DNA from: MGBC108787 sp964430695 | Lineage (GTDB): Bacteria; Bacillota_I; Bacilli_A; RF39; UBA660 | Assembly (NCBI GenBank): GCA_964430695.1 | Contig: CAYSFO010000011.1 | Coordinates: 1-32,574, forward strand | Length of the DNA: 32,574 nt | Direction of reading: 5' to 3' | Shown here: positions 22,876 through 32,116 of the stretch, piece after piece | Numbering within the stretch: the first letter of the stretch is position 1 | Layout: each line of letters opens with the position of its first letter | Program-made: the position numbers and the translations under genes | Notes under the pieces: model-generated | The model's input: only the letters and a program-made list of their open reading frames with translations | Told to the model about the DNA's origin: nothing | Database searches by the model: none

Positions 22876-23557
22876 AAAATCTTCCATATCCTCCACTGTA
22901 AATGTCTTCGTTACTTGCTGAATAGGTTACAGCTGCATTATCTTCTAATTCTTTTCTATATACATCTTCTGGTTGATATAAGCCTTCTACCGCATCTTTA
23001 CTATCTGAATAATCATTAATAGGTAAATAGCCTAAAAATGTATATCCTAAATTTTTATATTCTATAATTTCATCATTCGAACCAGCAAGCACTATTTTTC
23101 CATCTTCATCTTCAAAAGCTTCAAATAAAATTACCCAATTAAGATTTTCATCCTCTGCATATATAGATTTTAATGGTTTATTCAAATCACTTAGACTATA
23201 AATTGGAGAATCTTTAAAAATTCCAATCGTTGTTCCAATTGAGAAGTTATCTCCCATAAGAATATCATCTAAAGTTATAGATGTAATATTAGAATCAAAG
23301 CAATAATTATCATAGCCATAAGCAACCACAGGAGACACTTTTTTTGGTGCTATAACTGTAACATCTTGTTCTTCTTCCACTACTTCATCAATTGTTTTAA
23401 GAAAAAAATAATTCCACAGGCCATTTTCTGTTGTTGGCTCATATTCTCCTCTACAAAATAGATAGCTTCCTAAAAGGACAATACTTAATACTATAGAAAA
23501 TCCTCGTTTTTCATTTTTCTTTTCTTCGCTTGGTTTTCTAACCTTTTTAATTCCCAT
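22874..23557 (-). CDS. Membrane-anchored extracytoplasmic protein, unknown
   Basis: 227 aa from ATG 23557, supported by AGAGGGAGT upstream; the frame extends to 23641 without support. A basic N-terminus (GIKKVRKPSEEKKNEKRG) is followed by one membrane segment (about residues 19-35, FSIVLSIVLLGSYLF) and an acidic outside domain of about 190 residues with few Cys. The C-terminus is Gly/Tyr/Ser-rich (SGGYGRF). No family is recognised. It starts 77 bases after the DUF362 gene and may be co-transcribed with it. Confidence 0.65.
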   Translation of the reverse strand: MGIKKVRKPSEEKKNEKRGFSIVLSIVLLGSYLFCRGEYEPTTENGLWNYFFLKTIDEVVEEEQDVTVIAPKKVSPVVAYGYDNYCFDSNITSITLDDILMGDNFSIGTTIGIFKDSPIYSLSDLNKPLKSIYAEDENLNWVILFEAFEDEDGKIVLAGSNDEIIEYKNLGYTFLGYLPINDYSDSKDAVEGLYQPEDVYRKELEDNAAVTYSASNEDIYSGGYGRF

Positions 23558-23633
23558 TAAAAATACTCCCTCTTTTTTAATATTGGCGTTTATTAAAAGA
23601 GAGATTTTGCTAACTCCCTTTCCTGTTATATAT

Positions 23634-24503
23634 TTAATCAATAGAAATTAATTCATATTCTTTTGAACCAATTCCTAAATCATATGCTGCATCAATCGTA
23701 TGCGTTCCATTACGTGATTCGATTCTTTCAACTAAATGATCTCGCCCTTTATCTTTCGAATTATAAACGAAATCAATGCAAGCTTGATCAATAGCAACTG
23801 GATCTAGACTTGCAAGAACTCCTATATCTCCCATACAAGGATCTTCTGCAACTTCACAGCAATCACAATCGACTGACATATTACACATAACATTAATATA
23901 TACAATATTATCTTTATAATATTGTATTATGGATGAGGCAGCATCAGCCATAGATTCTAAAAATTTATCATGATCTGCCGTCCAAATTTCTTCAGGAACC
24001 CCTGCTCCATGTATATATGCTTTTCCATAAGAGGAAGCAATTCCAATTGATAATTGCTTTAATGCTCCTCCGTATCCTCCCATAGGATGTCCTTTAAAAT
24101 GAGATAAAACAAGCATAGAATCATAATTCTCTATATTTTTTCCAACATAATTTTTATTAATTACTTTTCCATTCGGTATAGACAATACTTTATCAGGACC
24201 TTCACTATCTAAAATATCTACAGTGAAATATTTGCTCCATCCATGGTCTTCCATTAATTTTATATGTTTTTCAGTTGTATCTCTTTTTCCCTCATATGCA
24301 GTATTACATTCTACAACAGTACCATTTACATGCTCAATTATTTTTTGAACAAATTCTGGTTTTAAATAATTTTGATTTCCTTCTTCTCCAGAATGCAATT
24401 TAATAGCAACATTTCCTTTTAAATTTTTTCCTACTGCTTCATATAGTTTCACTAAACTTTCTGGTGTGATTTCCTTTGTAAAATAAACTTTTGCTTTTTC
24501 CAT
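23634..24503 (-). CDS. DUF362 family protein
   Basis: 289 aa. The family pattern is clear: VAIKLHSGEEGNQNYLKPEF (about residues 32-51), VLSHFKGHPMGGYGGALKQLSIG (about 132-154), a Cys cluster VDCDCCEVAEDPCMGDIG (about 212-229) and LDPVAIDQACIDFV (about 232-245). DUF362 proteins are iron-sulfur-associated proteins of unsettled function, sometimes fused to ferredoxin domains; here no separate 4Fe-4S ferredoxin domain is present. It is preceded by a plain leader and followed by the 227-aa protein gene. Confidence 0.85.
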   Translation of the reverse strand: MEKAKVYFTKEITPESLVKLYEAVGKNLKGNVAIKLHSGEEGNQNYLKPEFVQKIIEHVNGTVVECNTAYEGKRDTTEKHIKLMEDHGWSKYFTVDILDSEGPDKVLSIPNGKVINKNYVGKNIENYDSMLVLSHFKGHPMGGYGGALKQLSIGIASSYGKAYIHGAGVPEEIWTADHDKFLESMADAASSIIQYYKDNIVYINVMCNMSVDCDCCEVAEDPCMGDIGVLASLDPVAIDQACIDFVYNSKDKGRDHLVERIESRNGTHTIDAAYDLGIGSKEYELISID

Positions 24504-24539
24504 ATTTTCTTCTCCTAACTTTCTTTCTATTATTATAAC

Positions 24540-24797
24540 CTATTTTTCAAATTTATCGGCAACACTTTCTATGTCTTGTAACTCAAATCGATATTTTTGT
24601 TTTACATTTGGATATTTTTCATGATCGACTTCACTTACAAACATTTCTAGTGGTCTAATCCAAAGACTTCCATCTCCATATAGTCTTCTATATACAACAT
24701 ATTCTTCTTTGGTTTCTGAATGATTAGCAATATCTTCTACTAAATAGTAATCTCCTTTGAAATGTTTATAAATACCTTTTATTTTTACTTCTTGCAT
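24540..24797 (-). CDS. DUF1653 protein, copy 2
   Basis: 85 aa, paralogous to 7113-7364: GIYKHFKG, SETKEE, VDHEKYP and QKYRFELQ are shared while the middle differs (VVYRRLYGDGSLWIRPLEMF). A clean AAGGAGA site lies four bases before the ATG. It sits 36 bases upstream of the DUF362 gene and may be co-transcribed. The function of the family is unknown. Confidence 0.87.
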   Translation of the reverse strand: MQEVKIKGIYKHFKGDYYLVEDIANHSETKEEYVVYRRLYGDGSLWIRPLEMFVSEVDHEKYPNVKQKYRFELQDIESVADKFEK

Positions 24798-24851
24798 ACT
24801 TTCTCCTTCTTTATGTAACTTTATATATATTATAGCAAAAATAATAGAAAA

Positions 24852-24876
24852 AAAGTATTGATTTTATCAACACTTT
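24852..24876 (-). terminator. Terminator after the cohesin-like protein gene
   Basis: AAAGT-TTGAT pairs with ATCAA-ACTTT with one mismatch and a 3-base loop. T run leftward. Confidence 0.7.
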
Positions 24877-25671
24877 CTAAAATATAGATTTTAATATTTC
24901 TAATAATTTATTCACTAGTAACACAGGTATTCTTATGATTAAAGGTAATTCTTTTTCTGGTTTATCTGTTTCATTAGATGCTTCATCTATTGCTTCTGCC
25001 TCATCAACAATCATATCTTCAGAAATTTCTAAATCTTCGTTGTCTATGGATTCAATAATTTCTTCTTTTTCTAATTCCTTTTTCGTATTTTCTTTCAATG
25101 GCATTGTTAATACATCATTTGTTGATTGCTTTTCTATAAAAGAATTATCCTCTATATTGTTTTCTACCTTTATTACTTCTACTGGTTTACTACTTTCATC
25201 TTTACTTAAAATTTCTTCTACTTTTTCTTTTTCTATTACGTTAAACTTTTTCTCATAGGTTATATTTTCAATATTCGTAGTATCTGTAAAAGAAATTGTT
25301 CCTTCTTTTATTTTTATATTTGTACTACAAGCATTTTCTCCTGTTTTAAAGTTCATTCGAACAATTTTAAAATCTTTTGTTTCTCCATCAACATTTAGGT
25401 AAGCAAATTTTTCATTAAAATCATTTGCCATAGAATACTTTGTAAGTTCTATAGAACTAGTATGCTCGATACAATTTTCATCTTCAATGTCTACGATACC
25501 ACCAATAGTAACAACTTCTTTACTATTTCCTTTTAATACAACATCTAAACTAAACGATGTATTCGTATATTCTTCTTCTCTTCCTTCTATTGCTAAGGAA
25601 GCAGCATTTACATTTAATGTAGTAAAAAACATAAGGCTTAATACAGCCGCTTTTTTAATCACTTTCTTCAT
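24877..25671 (-). CDS. Secreted protein with cohesin-like domain and acidic stalk
   Basis: 264 aa from ATG 25671; a TTG one codon earlier is in frame but AGAGGGG fits the ATG better. A signal peptide (KKVIKKAAVLSLMFFTTLNVNA) with cleavage near residue 24 leads to a beta-rich domain (about 25-150) of the cohesin/calx type: SFSLDVVLKGNSKEVVTIGG and later IVRMNFKTGENAC. Residues about 150-240 are a Glu/Ser/Asp-rich spacer. The last 25 residues (LPLIIRIPVLLVNKLLEILKSIF) form a hydrophobic or amphipathic anchor. It looks like a surface-displayed stalked protein. The binding partner is unknown. Confidence 0.65.
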   Translation of the reverse strand: MKKVIKKAAVLSLMFFTTLNVNAASLAIEGREEEYTNTSFSLDVVLKGNSKEVVTIGGIVDIEDENCIEHTSSIELTKYSMANDFNEKFAYLNVDGETKDFKIVRMNFKTGENACSTNIKIKEGTISFTDTTNIENITYEKKFNVIEKEKVEEILSKDESSKPVEVIKVENNIEDNSFIEKQSTNDVLTMPLKENTKKELEKEEIIESIDNEDLEISEDMIVDEAEAIDEASNETDKPEKELPLIIRIPVLLVNKLLEILKSIF

Positions 25672-25782
25672 CAAAATCCCCTCTTTTTTTTAATGGTTGC
25701 TATAATATCACTTTTTTAATTATATGTCAAGTATAAATTTATTTGTATTTTTTCCTACCCATTTTCTTTATAGGCAAAAGAA

Positions 25783-25803
25783 AAAAGCCTTTTCTAGGCT
25801 TTT
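25783..25803 (-). terminator. Terminator after the thioredoxin-like gene
   Basis: AAAAGCCT/AGGCTTTT stem with a 5-base loop, then a T run leftward. It overlaps the stop codon. Confidence 0.82.
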
Positions 25804-26527
25804 AGCATGCTTCATCACAATCTATATTATAAACATTTCTAATCAATTTCATAAACGTATCACTTAACTCTTCTTGTTGTTCTTGGGTTAAATCTTCATA
25901 AGGATCTTTTTGACCATCTACAGTTCCAACATGAATTTCTACTATTTTTCCTTCTTTTACAGCTACTACAGTTGGAGCATATAATCTTTTTTCTTTGGTA
26001 TCTATTTTTTTACCATCTGAAGTAGTTAAATAATAAGGTTCTAAAACTTCATCCATTAATTCTAATATTTTACTATATCCAGGAGTTCCCTCTTCTTTTA
26101 CTTCTACTTTATTATTTTCATCTAAAACCAAAGTATCTCGAATGCTTCCAATATTTAAATAATATAACTTATCAATATTTACATTATTTAATGTACGAAG
26201 TAAAATAGGTAACATACTTCTACACCATGGACAATCTGGAAATCCTAAATAGATAATCCCTGTTCCATTTTCTAATAAACTTATTGTTTCTTCTTCTGTT
26301 AAAATATCCACCGGATTATCATTTGCAATAGAGATTTCTTTAATTGTTTTACCATCTTTATCACGAACAACATTATTTAAAGATTCATACTCATTTTTAA
26401 AAAGTATAGCATCTGTACTTCCTGTAATTTCTTCTTTTTTATCTTGAAATGTTATAATTCCTATATAAACCATAAATGCTAACATTAACAATATGATTCC
26501 AATAAACATTTTTTTATCTTTATCCAT
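25802..26527 (-). CDS. Membrane-anchored thioredoxin-like protein (CPWC)
   Basis: 241 aa. One N-terminal membrane segment (about residues 8-26), then an extracytoplasmic thioredoxin fold with the active-site motif CPWC (C99, C102) in IIYLGFPDCPWCRSMLP and the cis-Pro loop YAPTVV (about 189-194). It resembles the bacteriocin-transport-accessory (Bta) type of thioredoxin-like protein. It ends with an extra Cys pair (IDCDEAC). It lies 24 bases after the 491-aa gene and downstream of the ABC exporter, which fits a role in folding an exported disulfide-containing product. Confidence 0.75.
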   Translation of the reverse strand: MDKDKKMFIGIILLMLAFMVYIGIITFQDKKEEITGSTDAILFKNEYESLNNVVRDKDGKTIKEISIANDNPVDILTEEETISLLENGTGIIYLGFPDCPWCRSMLPILLRTLNNVNIDKLYYLNIGSIRDTLVLDENNKVEVKEEGTPGYSKILELMDEVLEPYYLTTSDGKKIDTKEKRLYAPTVVAVKEGKIVEIHVGTVDGQKDPYEDLTQEQQEELSDTFMKLIRNVYNIDCDEAC

Positions 26528-26551
26528 TACTTAATCACCACTATTAAAAGT

Positions 26552-28027
26552 TTACCCTAGTTTACCTTCAATTGCAACTTTTTTTCTTTTAAAATTCTCA
26601 TCATTCTCTTCATATAAAGTATTTCTACGCCCTACACGAGCATAGAGAGTCGATTTTGCAACACATAAACGAGAATTTTGATCATTTAATTTGAAATCAC
26701 TGCTTCCATCAATATAGCCTTCTAAACGTGCTATTTGTCTATCCGTAATCAAATAATCTGTGGAAACACTATATACAAAACGGTCTAAGTACTCTAACGC
26801 AATCATCATTGCTTTATGCTTTTGTTCTTTTAATTCTTCATCATAGATAGGTAAATTTTCTTTTTTATAATTCTTAGATACCATAAAGACTACTTGAATA
26901 AAAGTTTCTAGTTTTTGCTTTACTTCTTCTTGACTGTAAACTTTAGGCAATGATGAAATATCATCATGTTCCTCAATCATCCTTAACTTACCTGATTTTT
27001 TAAAATCCTCCAAAGAATCAAAATCACGTAGAACAAATGAAAGATCTTCATATTTTTGATTTACATACTCTTTTAATCTTAAAGCTACTCTATTTTTAGC
27101 ATCTTGGTACACTTTTTCTTGTCTTTTAGAAAGTTTAAAATCGTTTGAAAAATGACAAATGACATAATTTTCTATTTTCGCAACAAATTCCTGCACTTTA
27201 ACATTCGGGTATTGAAAAGAATCATAATATACACACTTTTCTAAGTAATGTAAAAATAATACTGCTAATATTTCTTCTTGATGAGAAGAAATAAATGATT
27301 CATTTCCTGATTCAAAAATTACTTTTTGTAATACTTTATTATCTTGTATTTTCTTTATTTCAGAATGCAATTCAAAACCTAATTCTTTAGTATCTGCAAG
27401 AACAGTTAGTTTTTCTAGTAAAGGTTCTCCATGAAAAACAATATAATTTTCTACTCTTAATTTCTGACGATTTTGTATCGTTTCAAGAACAGCTTTACCA
27501 TGTGCGGAACTATATTTCCAAGGATCTGCTTCTATAAAATTTTCTACCCGTATTACTTTAGCATCTTTTAATGAATCTATACCACTATCTTTATAAACAA
27601 AAGTAAAAAGATATTCAACAAATAACTTTCCAAGTCGATGATAACTTGATGGGTCTTTTTCATATTTATCTAAAATTTTAGCATAAGAATCTTCATCAGG
27701 AGTAAATTCATCTAGTTTAGCAAAATAAACATCTATAAAATCTTCAAAATCCTTTTGTAACTTTTTAAAAAGCGTATTTATTTCTTCTGTATTTCTTACA
27801 GTTGTTTTTTCCTTAAGCTCACGAAAATTTTTTAAATATCCATTCAATCTCTTTATTTCCGCATTCGTATATTGAATAAAATGCCAAAAGGAAACATCTA
27901 AATTTTCAAAATCATCCTCTTCTTGATCCGAAGTAGAAATTTTAGAAACATCAATAAAAGAATATTGTCCATCGATTTCTTCTTTCAAGATTCCAATAGA
28001 AATCTGTTCTTCCAAAGTTACTGCCAT
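26552..28027 (-). CDS. Large soluble helical protein, unknown (491 aa)
   Basis: No signal peptide and no membrane segment; rich in Lys, Glu, Asp and Phe, mostly helical. Visible segments include VSFWHFIQYTNAEIKRLNGYLKNF (about residues 45-68) and a C-terminal stretch ITDRQIARLEGYIDG...VAKSTLYARVGRRNT that looks like it could be a small helix-turn-helix. I do not recognise a family. It is translated from GGTGAT, lies 101 bases after the ABC exporter and 24 bases before the thioredoxin-like gene, and probably shares their transcript. Confidence 0.7.
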   Translation of the reverse strand: MAVTLEEQISIGILKEEIDGQYSFIDVSKISTSDQEEDDFENLDVSFWHFIQYTNAEIKRLNGYLKNFRELKEKTTVRNTEEINTLFKKLQKDFEDFIDVYFAKLDEFTPDEDSYAKILDKYEKDPSSYHRLGKLFVEYLFTFVYKDSGIDSLKDAKVIRVENFIEADPWKYSSAHGKAVLETIQNRQKLRVENYIVFHGEPLLEKLTVLADTKELGFELHSEIKKIQDNKVLQKVIFESGNESFISSHQEEILAVLFLHYLEKCVYYDSFQYPNVKVQEFVAKIENYVICHFSNDFKLSKRQEKVYQDAKNRVALRLKEYVNQKYEDLSFVLRDFDSLEDFKKSGKLRMIEEHDDISSLPKVYSQEEVKQKLETFIQVVFMVSKNYKKENLPIYDEELKEQKHKAMMIALEYLDRFVYSVSTDYLITDRQIARLEGYIDGSSDFKLNDQNSRLCVAKSTLYARVGRRNTLYEENDENFKRKKVAIEGKLG

Positions 28028-28128
28028 ATTTTATCACCAACTAAAATTTAATAATTATTATAATATATGGTAATAAAAATTGGCAAGAAAAAATAACTAT
28101 TTATCACTTAAAAACATAGCAATTTTTT

Positions 28129-29835
28129 TCATTCAGTTCCTTTATAAAGATTTTTATATATTTCACAACTTCTAATTAATTGGCGATGTGTTCCTATACT
28201 AACCACTTTTCCCTTATCAATAACAATAATTTTATCCGCATTATTTATTGTACTTAAGCGATGAGCAATCATTACAACCGTACAAGATTTACTAATATTT
28301 TTGATTGTTTTCTTAATACTTTCTTGTGTCTCATTATCAAGAGCACTTGTTGCTTCATCAAGTAAAATTATATTGGCATTTTTAATAAGAGCCCTAGCAA
28401 TTGCAAGTCTTTGTTTTTGTCCACCAGACATAGTCGATCCAGCTTCTCCTAAAATCGTATCATAGCCATTAGGAAGTTCCATAATATAGTCATGAATACA
28501 AACACTTTTACAAACACGAATCATTTCTTCATCTTTTAATTTTGGATTTACAAGCCTTAAATTATCTTTTACAGACATTTTAAAAATATAAGGATTTTGC
28601 GTAATAAATACTATATTATTGCGAAGTGTTTTCTTAGAAAGTGTATTTAAATCATTCCCATCAATAAAAATCGTATTATTTGGTACTTCATATAACTTTG
28701 TAATCAAATTAAATAAAGTCGATTTTCCACCACCACTTTTTCCAACAATCGCAACTACTTCTTTATCTTGAATTTCAAAAGAAACATCTTTTAAAACTTT
28801 TTTCTTATCATACGCAAAATGAACATGCTGAAATAAAATATTCCCTTTTAAACTTTTAACATTCTTTGTTCCATAATTATCATTTTCAAATTGGTCGCTT
28901 TCTAAAAGAGCAAATATACGGTCTGCTGATACATTAAACTTACCCACTGCTTCCATAAATTTACTAGTATTTATAACAAAACTAAATATATTATTTCGAT
29001 ACATATAAACAACAAGCAAACTTGCTGCCGTGATCTTTCCTTGAAATAACAAAATCGCTCCACCTATTAAAATGGTAGAACTAATAAATAATCTTGTCAT
29101 ATGGTAAAAGAAAGTATACCAATAATTTTGATAATTCATTTCATATCTTTTATTATGATTCATTGTAAATGTTTTTTCAATATAACCTAGAAACGTTTTG
29201 TCTAATCCTAACGTTTTAATATCACGAATACCACGCATAAACTCATTTAAGGTAGATGTATTTTCTTCTGCGATTACTTTCCATTCTTTAGTTCGTTGTA
29301 ACTGTACCAAAATACGTGTTTTTTGAATAATAAACAAAGCAGTAATTGCAATACTATAAAAAAGACCAATATAAAAATTAATGAAATACACATAAAAAAT
29401 AATTCCAACATTTGTAATCATCTCTAGTAAATAATCTTGCACATCATTAAATACAGTAACAATATCATTTGGGTCATTTTTGATTCTTTCTAGAAAAACA
29501 CCCGAAGACTTCTCATCAAACTCATGCATTTTAATATCTAAAACACGTTCGCATAGCTTCATACGAATATTTAAAATACACTTTAATTTCACTTTAGAAA
29601 ATAAAGCATTTGAAACAAAATCAATCAAACGGAACGATAAACTAAGTAAAAAGATACACACGGAAAGAATAATCACTTTTTTGACATTTTCTTCTGAAAT
29701 CCCTGTAATAATATTAGCACTCATAATAGGATTTACAAAACTAATAAAACTTGTAATTATGCCTAAAAAGAATAAAAATAAGAATTGGAATTTAAAGCCT
29801 TTAAAAAATGTTTTAATCACTTTTATAAACTTCAT
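28129..29835 (-). CDS. ABC exporter, fused permease-ATPase (MsbA/LmrA type)
   Basis: 568 aa from ATG 29835; the GTG at 29844 lies inside the AGGTGAG ribosome site. Residues about 1-310 form the six-helix exporter permease. The ATPase has Walker A VGKSGGGKST (about 366-375), signature MSGGQ (about 470), Walker B IILLDEAT (about 492-499) and the H-loop IAHRLST. It works as a homo- or heterodimer; no partner half-transporter is adjacent, so a homodimer is likely. There is no peptidase (C39) domain, so it is not a self-processing bacteriocin exporter. It leads the gene set with the 491-aa protein and the thioredoxin-like protein. Confidence 0.88.
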   Translation of the reverse strand: MKFIKVIKTFFKGFKFQFLFLFFLGIITSFISFVNPIMSANIITGISEENVKKVIILSVCIFLLSLSFRLIDFVSNALFSKVKLKCILNIRMKLCERVLDIKMHEFDEKSSGVFLERIKNDPNDIVTVFNDVQDYLLEMITNVGIIFYVYFINFYIGLFYSIAITALFIIQKTRILVQLQRTKEWKVIAEENTSTLNEFMRGIRDIKTLGLDKTFLGYIEKTFTMNHNKRYEMNYQNYWYTFFYHMTRLFISSTILIGGAILLFQGKITAASLLVVYMYRNNIFSFVINTSKFMEAVGKFNVSADRIFALLESDQFENDNYGTKNVKSLKGNILFQHVHFAYDKKKVLKDVSFEIQDKEVVAIVGKSGGGKSTLFNLITKLYEVPNNTIFIDGNDLNTLSKKTLRNNIVFITQNPYIFKMSVKDNLRLVNPKLKDEEMIRVCKSVCIHDYIMELPNGYDTILGEAGSTMSGGQKQRLAIARALIKNANIILLDEATSALDNETQESIKKTIKNISKSCTVVMIAHRLSTINNADKIIVIDKGKVVSIGTHRQLIRSCEIYKNLYKGTE

Positions 29836-29873
29836 AATGCTCACCTATTCTAAATAGATTATAGCAAATGAAC

Positions 29874-30128
29874 TTATTTCTTTACAACTTTTTCTATCTT
29901 TATTGTATACCCTATCGGTCCTAGGATTTTTAATAAACTTAAAACAGTTGGAGAGCAACTACCACATTCAATACGTGCAATTTTTGTTCTTGGCACTCCT
30001 GCATATTTAGAAAATAATTCTTGCGTTAAATTGTTTTCTTTGCGAAAACGAATAAATTCTTTAATAAAAATTTCATTTAATTCTTCTGCATCATAAGAGG
30101 CATCTATATAGTTTATATCATATTTCAC
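29874..30128 (-). CDS. XRE-family regulator, orphan antitoxin-like
   Basis: 84 aa if the GTG at 30128 is used, since GAGGT lies seven bases before it. An ATG two codons up (30134) is only one base from that site. The helix-turn-helix (about residues 26-80) reads EFIRFRKENNLTQELFSKYAGVPRTKIARIECGSCSPTVLSLLKIL, as in HigA-type antitoxins. No toxin gene is adjacent, so it is orphaned or purely regulatory. A palindrome TGTATCA-N4-TGATACA (30157-30174) directly upstream is its likely operator, shared with the divergent acyl-ligase gene. Confidence 0.8.
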   Translation of the reverse strand: MKYDINYIDASYDAEELNEIFIKEFIRFRKENNLTQELFSKYAGVPRTKIARIECGSCSPTVLSLLKILGPIGYTIKIEKVVKK

Positions 30129-30156
30129 ACCCATTACCTCGCATTTCAGACATTAT

Positions 30157-30174
30157 TGTATCATATTTGATACA
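30157..30174. promoter_or_regulatory. Palindromic operator of the orphan XRE regulator
   Basis: TGTATCA, four bases, TGATACA: a perfect 7+7 dyad in the short intergenic space between the divergent regulator and acyl ligase. Position and symmetry suggest binding by the XRE dimer. Confidence 0.6.
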
Positions 30175-30187
30175 TAAAAGATAGTTT

Positions 30188-30217
30188 TTGTTGAAACATT
30201 TCTTCAAACATTATATA
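30188..30217 (+). promoter_or_regulatory. Probable promoter of the acyl-ligase gene
   Basis: TTGTTG (30188-30193), an 18-base spacer and TATATA (30212-30217). The match is moderate. It is near the palindrome, so the XRE protein could affect it. Confidence 0.4.
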
Positions 30218-30241
30218 GTAATAGAAATACGGAGGAAAATT

Positions 30242-32026
30242 ATGGAAAAAGAAAAAAATATGAAACTAAGTGTTGATGAATTAGCAAATATGAGTGCGCT
30301 ACAAGCTTTATGGGAATGTAATAAACATCATTTAGATGAAATAGCAATAACCATTAAAGCTGATACAAATGTACTAGATAGAACAAAAAAAACTCTTACT
30401 ACAATTATCACTTATCGTACTCTATTTAATAATATTTTCAAAACTATAGATGCCCTAAAAAGACAAGGAGTAAAAAAAGGAGATACGGTTTCCTTTGCAT
30501 CTATTACTACACCTGAGCTTATCTATACCGCATATGCGTGTATTGGTCTTCAAGCTACTTTTGATCCAATAGATCCTAGAAGCAAAGCTGAAGAATTAAT
30601 ACATCATTTTGAAAATGAACCATCAAAACTTTACTTTGCACCAGAAAAAATGTTTGATAGTACAAAAGAAGTATATAAGGATATAAAAGTGGATAGAATT
30701 ATTACTACCTCTTTTACAGAATCCTTACCAAGAATTATTCAAATTGGTTCAAAAATATTAGAGAAAAAACAAGGTATTAAACCTTTTGAAAATCCTGACG
30801 AAAGAATTTTTTCAAGTTATAAGCAATTTATCAAAGGAGCTAAAATACAACATGAAAAACTTCCTTTTGATAGAGATCAAATCATTTCATATGCACATAC
30901 AACAGGATCTACAGGATTACCAAAAGCAATCTGCCATACTAATGAAAACTGGAATGCACAACTATATAGTATTTCTAACTCAGAACTAGAATTCGTTAGA
31001 GGCGAAAGTTTATTTAATGTAACTGTACCTTGGGTCGATTTTGGTCTTATTAATGTTATCCACGCATTTTTATGTAACGGAATTAGAATGGACTTAGATT
31101 TGTTATGGACTCCTGAGCAAAATGTAGATTTTTACTTGAAATATAGAGATAATTGGTGGTTAGGAGCTCCTGGATGGATAGATCCTTTATTTACTGATCC
31201 AAAATATGAAGGCTCTGATGTATCTTTTGGAAAATATATTATCACCGGTGGTGCACCTTTATTTGAACATAAACAAAGATTATATAGGAATAAATTAAAA
31301 ACATTTAATAGTTCAGGTAAAATTGTCCAAGGCTATGGATTATCAGAAGGCACTGCTGCTGCATTTATTGATACCCACGACAATGCTGGATATATTGGTT
31401 ATCCAATGCCAGGATTTAGGATTGATGTCAAAGATCCTGTTACTTTTGAATCAGTAAACCCTAGTGAATCAGGAGAATTATGGTTAACTGCTGCTTATCC
31501 ACAATTATCTCCTATAGCAATGGGCTATTTAAATAACGAAGAAGAAACCAAGAAAACATTTAAAACAGATGAAGATGGAAATAGATGGGTAAAAACTGGC
31601 GATAAAGTACATTGTCATGAAGATAAGTTAACAAAATGGGAATCTCGATATAAAAATATACTAACCTATAATGGGTTTAATATTGATCTAGATAAATTAT
31701 TAGATGCAGTAGAAAATGTTCCTGGAGTCAATAAAGGTGCAATCATTGGAGCAATCACTGCAGACGGAAATCAAAGACCACTTGTTTGTATAGATTTAGC
31801 ACCTAACATTCGTTTAAATGATGCAGACTATATTAAAGAGGACATACTAAATATGATAAAAGATAAATTTAAAGACTATTACGAACCATTAGATATAATT
31901 GTTTATGAACAATTACCACAAAAAACAATGAAAATTGATTATAATCAATTAAAGGCGGATAATTTAAATGAACATGGTGAATATATTAAATCTCCTAACC
32001 GAGGTATAAGACCAAATAATAAATAA
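30242..32026 (+). CDS. AMP-forming acyl-CoA synthetase/ligase family protein
   Basis: 594 aa from ATG 30242, preceded by CGGAGGAAA; the frame is open further up without support. It is an ANL-superfamily adenylating enzyme: phosphate-binding loop TTGSTGLPKA (about residues 220-229), QGYGLSEG (about 360), KTGDKVH (about 460) and the C-terminal PQKTMKIDYNQL, where the Lys corresponds to the adenylation lysine. Family members activate a carboxylic acid as acyl-AMP, then transfer it to CoA or a carrier. The substrate cannot be read from the sequence, and no acyl-carrier or condensing gene is adjacent. The N-terminal part is full length. Confidence 0.88.
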   Translation: MEKEKNMKLSVDELANMSALQALWECNKHHLDEIAITIKADTNVLDRTKKTLTTIITYRTLFNNIFKTIDALKRQGVKKGDTVSFASITTPELIYTAYACIGLQATFDPIDPRSKAEELIHHFENEPSKLYFAPEKMFDSTKEVYKDIKVDRIITTSFTESLPRIIQIGSKILEKKQGIKPFENPDERIFSSYKQFIKGAKIQHEKLPFDRDQIISYAHTTGSTGLPKAICHTNENWNAQLYSISNSELEFVRGESLFNVTVPWVDFGLINVIHAFLCNGIRMDLDLLWTPEQNVDFYLKYRDNWWLGAPGWIDPLFTDPKYEGSDVSFGKYIITGGAPLFEHKQRLYRNKLKTFNSSGKIVQGYGLSEGTAAAFIDTHDNAGYIGYPMPGFRIDVKDPVTFESVNPSESGELWLTAAYPQLSPIAMGYLNNEEETKKTFKTDEDGNRWVKTGDKVHCHEDKLTKWESRYKNILTYNGFNIDLDKLLDAVENVPGVNKGAIIGAITADGNQRPLVCIDLAPNIRLNDADYIKEDILNMIKDKFKDYYEPLDIIVYEQLPQKTMKIDYNQLKADNLNEHGEYIKSPNRGIRPNNK

Positions 32027-32031
32027 AGAAG

Positions 32032-32055
32032 AGGATTAGTTTCATAATCCTTTTT
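32032..32055 (+). terminator. Terminator after the acyl-ligase gene
   Basis: AGGATTA (32032-32038), a six-base loop, TAATCCT (32045-32051), then T. Confidence 0.75.
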
Positions 32056-32116
32056 AAGTGGAAAAAAGTATAAAACTATGATATTATTATTTTATTAAGA
32101 TAGTGGTGATTAATTT

